Below are positions 22,138 to 28,755 of a stretch of DNA of 34,228 bases, one piece after another. The position numbers and the translations under genes were made by a program. Source of the stretch: a virus; IMG/VR virus record IMGVR_UViG_3300017957_001772, positions 1 to 34,228 of that record. One strand, written 5' to 3'. Position 1 is the first letter of the stretch; the number at the start of each line of letters is the position of its first letter. Below the pieces are notes generated by a model. The model was not told the origin of the DNA, ran no database searches, and saw nothing but the letters and a program-made list of their open reading frames with translations.

Positions 22138-22575
22138 ATGGCTATCAAACTATCAATCTCTGAAGTACTGAATAAGTGCAAAGAGTTTAAATCAGTAAAA
22201 GAAAAAGCAGAATGGCTTCAACAAAATGATGCTGTTCCAGTAAGAACTGTACTAAGACTTATCTATGATGAAGATATCGAATTCTTAGTACCAGACACTC
22301 CACCACCTTGGAAGAAAAATAATTTTCCAGATGCGACAACTCTACTTTATAGAGAAGCTCGTAGACTGCGTATTTTCTTTAAAGGAGGAGGCTATGACGA
22401 TTTACCACAAGTCAAAAGAGAATCACTATTCATTTCTTTATTAGAAGATATTGAAAATGGTGACGCTGACTTATTGGCAAAAAATATGATTAGTCACACT
22501 GCAGTGAAAGGACTTACTAAGAAAACAGTTGAAACTGCTTTCCCAACAATTTTCACAGACCCTATTAGAGTCTAA
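22138..22575 (+). CDS. DUF6433-like phage protein
   Basis: The 145-residue protein follows RNase H by three bases. It has a helical N-terminal part (SEVLNKCKEFKSVKEKAEWL), VPDTPPPWKKNNFPDATTLL in the middle and KMISHTAVKGLT-like end (KNMISHTAVKGLTKKTVETA). This pattern is common in T4-like marine phages next to rnh, and I believe it corresponds to DUF6433, function unknown. A gp59-like helicase-loading role would fit the position in T4 (rnh-dsbA-33-59) but no residue evidence supports it. Confidence 0.6.
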   Translation: MAIKLSISEVLNKCKEFKSVKEKAEWLQQNDAVPVRTVLRLIYDEDIEFLVPDTPPPWKKNNFPDATTLLYREARRLRIFFKGGGYDDLPQVKRESLFISLLEDIENGDADLLAKNMISHTAVKGLTKKTVETAFPTIFTDPIRV

Positions 22576-22613
22576 ATTAGATTTGGTCTATATGACCTAA
22601 GGATAATGATTCG

Positions 22614-22787
22614 ATGTCTCGGAAAGGCTTTAGAAGCTTTCGTGATAAAAATAAAGAAGAGTGGAACGAATATAACAGACGAGAAGATAGAAAGTCTGAA
22701 CGTAAGAAGAAACAAAGACGTGACACTCGACGTCAACGCAGGTCAGAAAAATTCAAAAATTTTAAAGATTGGTCAGACAACAGTTGA
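22614..22787 (+). CDS. Small Arg/Lys-rich protein, 57 aa
   Basis: ATG 22614 is ten bases after AAGGA and gives a very charged product (MSRKGFRSFRDKNKEEWNEY ... KKKQRRDTRRQRR ... DWSDNS). A competing open frame from 22606 is too close to the Shine-Dalgarno and has a random-looking product. The composition suggests nucleic-acid binding. The stop TGA (22785-22787) lies inside the -35 of the promoter at 22784. Confidence 0.6.
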   Translation: MSRKGFRSFRDKNKEEWNEYNRREDRKSERKKKQRRDTRRQRRSEKFKNFKDWSDNS

Positions 22788-22812
22788 CAAATGCAAAAAA
22801 CTGTGTTATAAT
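22784..22812 (+). promoter_or_regulatory. Sigma70-type promoter before second HAD gene
   Basis: TTGACA (22784-22789), 17-base spacer and TATAAT (22807-22812), with AACAG before the -35. Predicted start near 22819 leaves only about five bases before ATG 22824, so the message is nearly leaderless. Confidence 0.85.
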
Positions 22813-22823
22813 ACAACTTGATT

Positions 22824-23444
22824 ATGAAAATTTACGGTAGTAACACTAACGTGTTTAGAGAAATGGATATAAGCGACAAGGTGATTCTTGTCGATTGTGA
22901 TGGTGTTCTTCTTGATTGGGAATATAGCTTCTATCAGTTTATGATTAATAGAGGGTATGAAGTAAAAGAACCTGGTCATTATAAGATTAATGAAAGCTTT
23001 GGTATACCATACGCTGAAGGTAAATCATTAATCATTCAATTTAATGAAAGTGCACAGATTGGTTTCCTTCATTCTCTTAGAGATGCAGTTAAGTATGTAA
23101 GAAAATTACATGAAGAACATGGATACGTATTCCATTGTATTACTTCTCTAAGCACAGACCCTTATGCTAAAAAACTGAGAGTAAGAAACCTCGAAAAGCT
23201 ATTTGGTAAAAATATATTTGAAGAAGTAGTTTGCCTACCTTGTGGCGCTGATAAAGACGATGCACTGGAACCATACAGAAACACAGGATGTATTTGGGTG
23301 GAGGATAAACCTGTCAATGCAGAACTAGGGCATGAATTAGGTCTGAGACCCTTCCTGATTGAACACACTCATAATAAAGACTACCAATCAGATAATTTTC
23401 CAAAAGTTAAAAATTGGAAAGAACTGTACGAACATATCGTATAA
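22824..23444 (+). CDS. HAD-like hydrolase / 5'-nucleotidase-like protein
   Basis: ATG 22824 is used; an in-frame TTG at 22818 would fall at or before the predicted transcription start. The 206-residue product has ILVDCDGVLLDW (nucleophile Asp and Asp+2, about 22-33), HCITSLSTDPYAKKLR as motif II (Ser/Thr, about 103-118) and GCIWVEDKPVNAELGHELG as the acidic motif (about 153-171). It resembles phage NT5C-type HAD phosphatases. Substrate unknown, perhaps a nucleotide. There is no Shine-Dalgarno. Confidence 0.7.
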   Translation: MKIYGSNTNVFREMDISDKVILVDCDGVLLDWEYSFYQFMINRGYEVKEPGHYKINESFGIPYAEGKSLIIQFNESAQIGFLHSLRDAVKYVRKLHEEHGYVFHCITSLSTDPYAKKLRVRNLEKLFGKNIFEEVVCLPCGADKDDALEPYRNTGCIWVEDKPVNAELGHELGLRPFLIEHTHNKDYQSDNFPKVKNWKELYEHIV

Positions 23445-23447
23445 ATA
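23440..23447 (+). promoter_or_regulatory. T4-type late promoter, perfect TATAAATA
   Basis: The octamer matches the T4 late consensus at 8 of 8 and overlaps the stop of the HAD gene. Predicted start near 23454 precedes the FmdB-like ATG at 23476 by about 22 bases. Confidence 0.6.
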
Positions 23448-23475
23448 AATTTATGAAAGTCTGGATTACTATTTA

Positions 23476-23718
23476 ATGCCAACATACGAATTTCAAGATA
23501 AAGAAACAGGTGAAACCTTCGAGAAAATTCTCAAAATCTCGGAAAGGGAAGCCTTCCTCAAAGATAATCCCAACCTTAAACAAATTATTAGCGGACAAAC
23601 CGTGATTGAGTCTGCGCGTCTTGGTCGAATGAAACCCGACCAAGGATTTCGTGATTTGCTTTCGTCGATGAAAAACAATAAAAGTTACACAGGAAACAAA
23701 ATCAACGATTGGAAATAA
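23476..23718 (+). CDS. FmdB-like small protein lacking the zinc cysteines
   Basis: The 80-residue protein starts MPTYEFQDKETGETFEKILK, the start of FmdB-type zinc ribbons (MPTYEYxCxxCG), then has a proline-turn NPNLKQIISG and a conserved-looking SARLGRMKPDQGFRDLL. It has no cysteine at all, so it cannot hold zinc in the usual way. Similar Cys-less versions are common in T4-like marine phages. Late promoter upstream suggests a virion-related or late regulatory job. ATG has no strong Shine-Dalgarno. Confidence 0.6.
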   Translation: MPTYEFQDKETGETFEKILKISEREAFLKDNPNLKQIISGQTVIESARLGRMKPDQGFRDLLSSMKNNKSYTGNKINDWK

Positions 23719-23749
23719 TAACCTTTACATTATGATGTTGATTTGCCAT

Positions 23750-23756
23750 AAGGAGG
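23750..23756 (+). promoter_or_regulatory. Strong Shine-Dalgarno of phoH
   Basis: AAGGAGG is the full complement of the 16S rRNA end and lies six bases before ATG 23763. It is the strongest ribosome site in the window and contrasts with the Shine-Dalgarno-less starts at 3053, 15765 and 22824. Confidence 0.8.
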
Positions 23757-23762
23757 TTATAT

Positions 23763-24530
23763 ATGTCGAAACAACGTCGTATTTCTCAAAAGGAGAGACG
23801 AAGATTAGAACGTGAATTGAAGACCGGAACGCTAAATTCCAAATTCAGTATGAGACCGATAAAACCCATTACAATCACACAGGAAGATATGTTTGACTCA
23901 TATCGTGCGGGATATAATATAGCAGCAATCGGTACAGCAGGGACTGGAAAAACTATGTGCGCCATGTACTTAGGATTAAAATCCATTCTCGAATCAGACC
24001 AATACGAACAATTAATTATCGTAAGGTCGGCCGTACAAACACGGGAACAAGGATTCATGCCAGGTACACAGGCACAAAAAGAAGCTGTTTATTCTACACC
24101 TTATGCAGACATCACATGTGATTTATTTGGGAGAGGCGATGCTTGGGAAATTCTCAAACAAAAACGCCAGGTCAAATTTATGACTTCTTCTTTTGTACGA
24201 GGATTGACGTTTGATAATTCTATTATTGTAGTAGATGAATGTCAATCAATGACATATCATGAACTTGATAGTATCATCACAAGAGTAGGTGAATCTTCAC
24301 GAATCATATTCTGTGGAGATACTAAACAAGATGACTTGTTGAATTCGAGAAATCGAAACGACGTATCGGGATTAGACGGCTTTATGAGTGTTATTAATAA
24401 GATGCATAAATCTTTCAGAACAATTGAGTTCAATGTAAATGACATCGTAAGAAGCGGTTTAGTTAAAGAATATATAATAGCAAAGGAGACAATTAACACT
24501 AAGTTTTCGCCCCAATTTGCGGTGGCTTAA
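23763..24530 (+). CDS. phoH: PhoH-like ATPase
   Basis: The 255-residue protein has Walker A GTAGTGKT (57-64), Walker B IIVVDECQSM (about 155-164), and FCGDTKQDDL, the PhoH-type superfamily 1 pattern. An N-terminal basic extension (1-25) precedes the domain. PhoH is a very common gene in marine phages; despite its name a phosphate-stress role is not established here, and RNA-related activity is suggested in cellular homologs. It has a strong ribosome site and ends before an intrinsic terminator. Confidence 0.9.
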   Translation: MSKQRRISQKERRRLERELKTGTLNSKFSMRPIKPITITQEDMFDSYRAGYNIAAIGTAGTGKTMCAMYLGLKSILESDQYEQLIIVRSAVQTREQGFMPGTQAQKEAVYSTPYADITCDLFGRGDAWEILKQKRQVKFMTSSFVRGLTFDNSIIVVDECQSMTYHELDSIITRVGESSRIIFCGDTKQDDLLNSRNRNDVSGLDGFMSVINKMHKSFRTIEFNVNDIVRSGLVKEYIIAKETINTKFSPQFAVA

Positions 24531-24542
24531 ATTTTGACGAGG

Positions 24543-24570
24543 TGGCGAGGGCAACCTCGCCATTCTTTTT
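24543..24570 (+). terminator. Intrinsic terminator after phoH
   Basis: Stem TGGCGAGG (24543-24550) pairs with CCTCGCCA (24555-24562) around a GCAA GNRA tetraloop, followed by TTCTTTTT. It begins 12 bases after the phoH stop codon. Confidence 0.9.
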
Positions 24571-24583
24571 AGAGAATAGAATT

Positions 24584-24844
24584 ATGATACAGGAAACAGT
24601 AGACAATTACAAATTACAATGGTTAACTAAAAACTCATACCGAGTTAAGTTACCAAAAAATCTTAAAGATTCAGGTGCTGAATGCCTAGCATGGTGTACA
24701 TCAGTACTTGATGAAAAAGTCTGGTCTCACTCATTCAACCCAGAAGACCAACAATATACTTTCTTTTTTGAAAGTCCTCATATTGCAGAACAATTTAGAG
24801 CTCAATGGAAAATAGGAGATTCTAGAACTGTAGACATCACATAA
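24584..24844 (+). CDS. Hypothetical protein, 86 aa
   Basis: ATG 24584 is chosen because the longer frame begins inside the phoH terminator. The product has alternating strands and helices (YKLQWLTKNSYRVKLPKN; QQYTFFFESPHIAEQFRAQW) like a small ferredoxin-like fold. No family recognised. It stands alone between a terminator and the nuclease gene. Confidence 0.6.
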   Translation: MIQETVDNYKLQWLTKNSYRVKLPKNLKDSGAECLAWCTSVLDEKVWSHSFNPEDQQYTFFFESPHIAEQFRAQWKIGDSRTVDIT

Positions 24845-24862
24845 GCTCAAGGATATTATATT

Positions 24863-25552
24863 ATGTTATTTGAACACCACAACCACGGGATTGATTTACC
24901 TCCCATAACAAGAAAAACAACAGAACAAGGAAGAAGATACTTCACACCAACAGGTGAAGCATACCCATCAGTCACAACTGTGTTAGGTATTCTAGGAAAA
25001 GCTTCATTAATGGCCTGGCGGAAACGCGTAGGTGAAGAAGAAGCGAATCGTATTTCTTCTCAAGCTGCTAGACGAGGTACTGCAGTTCATAAACTCTGTG
25101 AAAACTACTTAGACAATAAAGAAGATTATAAAGAAGGTGTACAACCTGCTAATCTTTTTATGTTTAACACTATGAAACCACTACTTGACAATAAGATAAA
25201 TAATATATGGTTCCAGGAAGCTTTTCTATATTCTGACGAATTGCAAACTGCGGGCCAAGTAGATTGTATCGCTGAATATGATGGTAAACTTTCGGTTATT
25301 GATTTTAAAACTTCTCGAAGATTAAAATCAGTTGACCAAATACAAAACTATTTTATGCAAGTGTCTTTTTATGCGAAAGCATTTGAAGAAAGAACAGGAC
25401 AAAAAGTAGAACAAGGAGTAGTTTTAATCGGGGTAGATGACGCTGAACCACAAGAATTCTTTATCAACCCAGACGATTATATAGAACACTTCAAAGCGGT
25501 TAGGGAGACATATGCCAACCTCTATGAAAAAGAAAAGGTACATAATAATTGA
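24863..25552 (+). CDS. PD-(D/E)XK-type exonuclease
   Basis: The 229-residue protein has the ordered motifs of the Cas4/RecB-like family: ARRGTAVHKLCE with His76, GQVDCIAEY with Asp134, LSVIDFKTS with Asp147 and Lys149, and QNYFMQVSFYAKAFE with Gln166 and Tyr170. It lacks the four Cys of an iron-sulfur cluster, so it is unlike true Cas4. Such phage nucleases process DNA ends in replication, recombination or host-DNA breakdown. The gene overlaps the next one by 41 bases. Start has AAGGAT and the TATATTATG context. Confidence 0.8.
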   Translation: MLFEHHNHGIDLPPITRKTTEQGRRYFTPTGEAYPSVTTVLGILGKASLMAWRKRVGEEEANRISSQAARRGTAVHKLCENYLDNKEDYKEGVQPANLFMFNTMKPLLDNKINNIWFQEAFLYSDELQTAGQVDCIAEYDGKLSVIDFKTSRRLKSVDQIQNYFMQVSFYAKAFEERTGQKVEQGVVLIGVDDAEPQEFFINPDDYIEHFKAVRETYANLYEKEKVHNN

Positions 25553-25871
25553 TAAAGACATGGGTGTATTCCTAGGCACTTACGATGGGCGTGAACTAGG
25601 AAGAGAAGATGATAATAGAATTTATGCGTGTTTTGCTGCTAACAATCCTTTCGGATTGACAACCGCATGTTCTTTCAAATCTGATAAGGCAGCAAACTTC
25701 TATATAAAAGATATGTTCCACGAGGGAAAGAAACGAGATTTACTCGTAGCTGAAGTGGATACAGATACTGAATTTCCTCATGTAGTAGATATAATTAAGG
25801 CAGGTTATACAGAACACTGTCACGATATGCTTGACGTTATGTTTGAAACTGGAAATCAAACTGTTCATTAA
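25512..25871 (+). CDS. Hypothetical protein, 119 aa
   Basis: ATG 25512 lies in the end of the nuclease gene with GGGAGA before it; ATG 25524 is an alternative. Residues 8-25 look like beta strands (RYIIIDKDMGVFLGTYDG), then a middle with CFAANNPFGLTTACSFK. The fold resembles small DUF-type phage proteins. No function named. A promoter follows directly. Confidence 0.6.
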   Translation: MPTSMKKKRYIIIDKDMGVFLGTYDGRELGREDDNRIYACFAANNPFGLTTACSFKSDKAANFYIKDMFHEGKKRDLLVAEVDTDTEFPHVVDIIKAGYTEHCHDMLDVMFETGNQTVH

Positions 25872-25874
25872 CAG

Positions 25875-25903
25875 TTGACATTTTCAAAAAGCTGTGGTAT
25901 AAT
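25875..25903 (+). promoter_or_regulatory. Sigma70-type promoter before FkbM gene
   Basis: TTGACA (25875-25880), 17-base spacer and TGGTATAAT (hexamer 25898-25903), with AACAG before the -35. Predicted start near 25910 leaves about 21 bases to ATG 25931, which has GAAGGTG as ribosome site. Confidence 0.85.
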
Positions 25904-25930
25904 ACGATTTTGAAGAAGGTGAATTAACAA

Positions 25931-26653
25931 ATGAATCATGAAGCTTTGAATAAGAATATGGATATGGGCAACTTGGATATGGACCACGTTGCAAACATGC
26001 ATAAAGAGTTCTTTGTTCATAATGATTATGAATGGTGGAACCCTCCTAAAACTGGTGATGTAGTTGTTGATGTGGGAGCTTGCGTTGGTATGTTCTCATG
26101 CATGGCATTAGACAAAGGTGCTGATAAGGTTTATATGATTGAACCAAATAAAGACCTTTTAATGACTGCTATTAAAAACACTGCTGATTATGTTATTAAT
26201 GAGACAGAATCAAAGGTTGTACCAGTACATGCAGCGATTCTTTCAGATGATAACCATGTACAACACATTTATAATGAAGATACTTCTGGTAGTTGGTTGA
26301 AATTTAGTTTCGACCAATTTATTGATTTTTATAAAATAGATAATATAGATTTTTTAAAGATTGATTGTGAAGGTGGAGAATATGATATTCTCACAAAAGA
26401 AAATTTTGAATGGATTTGCGATAATGTAAATCATATAGCACTCGAAGTTCATAGACGACATGGACCAAGTGGTGCAAAGGATTTTAAAAAGTTTAGAGAT
26501 GATTTTTTAAAACCATATCTAGAACGAGGCGGACAAGTTCGTTACCAACATCCCCAATATGGAGAGTTTATTTGGAACGACAAGATGATAGATGAAAAAA
26601 TCTATACTGAAGATTTACCCGCTGAGTTTATGATATATTTTACAAAGAAATAA
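25931..26653 (+). CDS. FkbM-type SAM-dependent methyltransferase
   Basis: The 240-residue protein has SAM motif I DVVVDVGACVGMFS (43-56), VYMIEPNKD with the acidic residue of motif II, and DNIDFLKIDCEGGEYDIL (about 136-153), the FkbM hallmark LKIDxEGxE. FkbM proteins O-methylate sugars and other small molecules. In this phage it may finish the glycan touched by the glycosyltransferases and the sulfotransferase-like protein. The next gene starts two bases after its stop. Confidence 0.85.
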   Translation: MNHEALNKNMDMGNLDMDHVANMHKEFFVHNDYEWWNPPKTGDVVVDVGACVGMFSCMALDKGADKVYMIEPNKDLLMTAIKNTADYVINETESKVVPVHAAILSDDNHVQHIYNEDTSGSWLKFSFDQFIDFYKIDNIDFLKIDCEGGEYDILTKENFEWICDNVNHIALEVHRRHGPSGAKDFKKFRDDFLKPYLERGGQVRYQHPQYGEFIWNDKMIDEKIYTEDLPAEFMIYFTKK

Positions 26654-26655
26654 AG

Positions 26656-27189
26656 ATGGCAAAAGACAAAAAATTAATTAGTGAAGCTCTTATGTTTGCG
26701 GTAAAAGCGCATGGAGACCAACGAAGAAAATACACAGGTGAACCTTACATCGTTCACCCAGTTGGTGTCGCGAAAATCCTTGAAGACTCAGTTGAGCACA
26801 CTGATGAAATGATAGTTGCAGCTCTATTACATGATGTAGTAGAAGATACACCTGTAACTTTCCAAGATGTAAAAGAAAAGTTCGGCTCAACAGTTGCTGA
26901 ATACGTACACTACTGTACGAACGTCTCAGAAAAGGAAGATGGAAACCGTGCATTTCGTAAGAAAATGGATGCGGACCATTTTGCGCTAGGTCCAGCTGAG
27001 ACTCAAACGATTAAGGTTGCGGATTTGATACACAATAGTGAAACTATCATTCCTCACGACCAAAAATTCTTTCATAAAGCTTACAAGCATGAGAAACAGT
27101 ATCTCTTGAAAGTATTGACTAAGGCTGACCCAATACTATTAGATAGAGCTCAAACCATCCTCTCAGATGCTTGGGAGCCTTCTAAATAA
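26656..27189 (+). CDS. Small alarmone hydrolase (SpoT/MESH1-like HD domain)
   Basis: The 177-residue protein is only the HD hydrolase domain of RelA/SpoT: GDQRRKYTGEPYIVHP with Arg24, Lys25 and His34; ALLHDVVEDTPVT with His59, Asp60, Glu63, Asp64; KVADLIHN with Asp123 and Asn127. These match the metal and ppGpp-binding residues of MESH1. No synthetase, TGS or ACT part is present, so it should only remove pyrophosphate from (p)ppGpp. It is probably co-transcribed with the FkbM gene. Another HD substrate remains possible. Confidence 0.8.
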   Translation: MAKDKKLISEALMFAVKAHGDQRRKYTGEPYIVHPVGVAKILEDSVEHTDEMIVAALLHDVVEDTPVTFQDVKEKFGSTVAEYVHYCTNVSEKEDGNRAFRKKMDADHFALGPAETQTIKVADLIHNSETIIPHDQKFFHKAYKHEKQYLLKVLTKADPILLDRAQTILSDAWEPSK

Positions 27190-27232
27190 CATAATTAGCC
27201 ATATTTTTGGTTCCTTATAACAAATTGATATA

Positions 27233-27251
27233 AAAAAAGTGCAACTTTTTT
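27233..27251. repeat. 19-base palindrome, copy 1
   Basis: AAAAAAGT-GCA-ACTTTTTT is a perfect 8-base inverted repeat with a 3-base loop. A 36-base stretch from here to the end of TTGACA (27233-27268) is identical to 27684-27719. It could be a weak bidirectional terminator or an operator. Confidence 0.85.
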
Positions 27252-27262
27252 GCAAAAAACAG

Positions 27263-27291
27263 TTGACATTTGCTTTGAAATGGTATAGAAT
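27263..27291 (+). promoter_or_regulatory. Sigma70-type promoter, cassette 1
   Basis: TTGACA (27263-27268), 17-base spacer with GCTTTGAAATGG, and TAGAAT (27286-27291). The spacer resembles those at 27714, 28684 and 30211. Confidence 0.75.
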
Positions 27292-27324
27292 GGTATCATA
27301 ATCAATTGGAAAAGGAGTTAAATT

Positions 27325-27678
27325 ATGGCTGATTATTCTTACTGGGGTGGAACAGGAAAGTTTCAAGACCTCGCCGATAAAATGCAAAACATGGTTCCAG
27401 TATCTGGTCCTTGTTACAACATACCTGATGATGATACTTCAGGAATCAATAAGCCTCTTGACACATTTCGTCAAGTTGTCAACGCATACTACGACATCTT
27501 CAACAATGGTGGAGGTAATAACGATACTCGTAAAGTTTCGAAATTCTTCCCAGGTGTAATGCAACATCTTCGTGGACGTAATTTCAATAATCCTGATTGG
27601 GATACTATCTCTTCTAAAGCTGACGCTCTTATGGATAAGCATGTCCAACGAGCTGCTAAGTCTATGGATTTACTTTAA
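27325..27678 (+). CDS. Hypothetical protein, 117 aa
   Basis: ATG follows AAAAGGAGTTAAATT. The product starts MADYSYWGGTGKFQDLADKM and is soluble, with a helical middle and end; it has Cys30 only. No family recognised. It is the first gene of a likely early region, with its own strong promoter. Confidence 0.7.
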   Translation: MADYSYWGGTGKFQDLADKMQNMVPVSGPCYNIPDDDTSGINKPLDTFRQVVNAYYDIFNNGGGNNDTRKVSKFFPGVMQHLRGRNFNNPDWDTISSKADALMDKHVQRAAKSMDLL

Positions 27679-27683
27679 AAGTG

Positions 27684-27702
27684 AAAAAAGTGCAACTTTT
27701 TT
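27684..27702. repeat. 19-base palindrome, copy 2
   Basis: Same AAAAAAGT-GCA-ACTTTTTT palindrome as at 27233, six bases after the stop codon of the preceding gene and 11 bases before the next -35. Its place between a stop and a promoter fits a terminator-plus-promoter cassette. Confidence 0.85.
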
Positions 27703-27713
27703 GCAAAAAACAG

Positions 27714-27742
27714 TTGACAAATTCGCTTTGATTTGGTATAAT
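27714..27742 (+). promoter_or_regulatory. Sigma70-type promoter, cassette 2
   Basis: TTGACA (27714-27719), 17-base spacer and TGGTATAAT (hexamer 27737-27742). Spacer and leader (AGTACAGTAAAT ... AAAAGGAGT) closely match those at 30211. Confidence 0.9.
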
Positions 27743-27770
27743 AGTACAGTAAATAGGAAAAGGAGTCAAA

Positions 27771-28124
27771 ATGAAGAATTTTACAGTTAAACAAATCAAG
27801 TTCACTGAATCAGAAAGTGAGCTTCCAAACGAACTAGGTTGGAATGGTGCTATGGAAAAATGCCCAAAGTGGAAGGTTAAACTAGACCTTCAAATGGATT
27901 CTAATCTTTTCGAATCAAACATGTTGGAGCACTTCACTCCAGTCTTTGAAGTTCAAGCTCAAGACTTAGAACATGTTTTCAGAATCACTAATCTCTGGGA
28001 CGAACCAGATTTAGTTCATACTTTAAACGTAGGTCACAGCACATCAGTTGGTGACTTAGTTGTCGATAACGACACTGGTGAGACTTTCATCTGTGCAGAC
28101 TTTGGATTTGATAAGGTAGCATAA
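27771..28124 (+). CDS. Hypothetical protein, 117 aa
   Basis: ATG follows AAAAGGAGTCAAA. The acidic product (MKNFTVKQIKFTESESELPN at the start) has a beta-rich middle with LEHVFRITNLWDEPDLVHTL and ends DTGETFICADFGFDKVA. No family recognised. The stop overlaps the next start by one base (TAATG). Confidence 0.7.
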   Translation: MKNFTVKQIKFTESESELPNELGWNGAMEKCPKWKVKLDLQMDSNLFESNMLEHFTPVFEVQAQDLEHVFRITNLWDEPDLVHTLNVGHSTSVGDLVVDNDTGETFICADFGFDKVA

Positions 28125-28324
28125 TGAAATATCTTCCAGGAATTCTTTTTACATCACTACTTGGTTTTGGATTCTACATGGGTACACTTAGCCTAGTAAA
28201 TATGCCTGATGTACATATTTCAAACACGACAGGAGAGTGCGTAAAGGTAATTAATTACGATGAGCGTTTTGATTATACTTGCGAAAACTATCCTTCAAAA
28301 TACAATCACGTATGGGTACAGTAA
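28124..28324 (+). CDS. Small membrane or exported protein, 66 aa
   Basis: Start in TAATG overlap. Residues 1-25 (MKYLPGILFTSLLGFGFYMG) are a signal-like or transmembrane helix, followed by a polar part with two Cys (ECVKVINYDERFDYTCENY) that could form a disulfide in the periplasm. The stop also overlaps the next start by one base. Confidence 0.6.
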   Translation: MKYLPGILFTSLLGFGFYMGTLSLVNMPDVHISNTTGECVKVINYDERFDYTCENYPSKYNHVWVQ

Positions 28325-28485
28325 TGAAGTTACAAGAATATTTTGATTTTTTAGATGCTCTTCGCGAAGGTGGCTCGATTAATATGTTTGGTGCACCTTC
28401 AGTTTTACAACAAGAGTTTGGTTTAACGAAAGCAGAAGCTTTCGAAATTTTCACAGCATGGACGGAGAAGTTCAAAAATGTATAA
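28324..28485 (+). CDS. Small helical protein, 53 aa
   Basis: ATG 28324 in TAATG overlap is chosen over an upstream frame in the preceding gene. The product (MKLQEYFDFLDALREGGSIN ... FGLTKAEAFEIFTAWTEKF) looks like a compact three-helix protein. No family recognised. Confidence 0.6.
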   Translation: MKLQEYFDFLDALREGGSINMFGAPSVLQQEFGLTKAEAFEIFTAWTEKFKNV

Positions 28486-28687
28486 CGAAGAAATCGTTGA
28501 AGTAAAAAACATCGAAGCGAAAATCGCTTCTATTGGAACAGCGCAAGCAGCATGTTCTGCAATTAATTCTCATCTAGGAAATGAGTCAATCGGTAAGGAA
28601 GTTTTTGCAATGCTTTCTGAACTCAAGGTTGACCTCTATGAGATTCAGTATCAAAATAAATTGAAATTAATTGCACAAAACAGTTGA
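28478..28687 (+). CDS. Small helical protein, 69 aa
   Basis: ATG 28478 overlaps the previous gene by eight bases. The product is helical with IEAKIASIGTAQAACSAINS and MLSELKVDLYEIQYQNKL. Its stop codon is inside the -35 of the promoter at 28684. No family recognised. Confidence 0.6.
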   Translation: MYNEEIVEVKNIEAKIASIGTAQAACSAINSHLGNESIGKEVFAMLSELKVDLYEIQYQNKLKLIAQNS

Positions 28688-28712
28688 CAAACGCTTTGAA
28701 ATGGTGTATAAT
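28684..28712 (+). promoter_or_regulatory. Sigma70-type promoter before DUF932 gene
   Basis: TTGACA (28684-28689), 17-base spacer with GCTTTGAAATGG and TATAAT (28707-28712), AACAG before the -35. Leader has GAAAGGAGTAAATT before ATG 28756. Confidence 0.9.
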
Positions 28713-28755
28713 AGTACCCATAAATTAAATTAATTCATATTGAAAGGAGTAAATT

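Larger units (their letters stand above)
27190..27324 (+). promoter_or_regulatory. Intergenic control region 1 (cassette)
   Basis: The gap holds no gene. From left to right: AT-rich sequence, a 19-base palindrome (27233-27251), TTGCAAAAAACAG, the promoter TTGACA/TAGAAT (27263-27291), and a leader with AAAAGGAGT before ATG 27325. The same order recurs before 27771. Confidence 0.75.

Noticed and set aside
22606-22821. 71-codon frame starting at ATG 22606
   Set aside because: Its ATG is only two bases after AAGGA and its product looks random; the frame from 22614 gives a charged, well-spaced protein and ends in the -35.
24542-24583. N-terminal extension of the gene at 24584
   Set aside because: It would be encoded by the phoH terminator hairpin; the ATG at 24584 is downstream of the hairpin.
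24863-25552. Cas4 of a CRISPR system
   Set aside because: The PD-(D/E)XK motifs fit, but the Fe-S cysteines of Cas4 are absent and there is no repeat array or other cas gene.
27190-27324. tRNA or small RNA gene in the gap
   Set aside because: No cloverleaf, no CCA or T-loop GTTCRANYC; the gap is explained by palindrome, promoter and leader.
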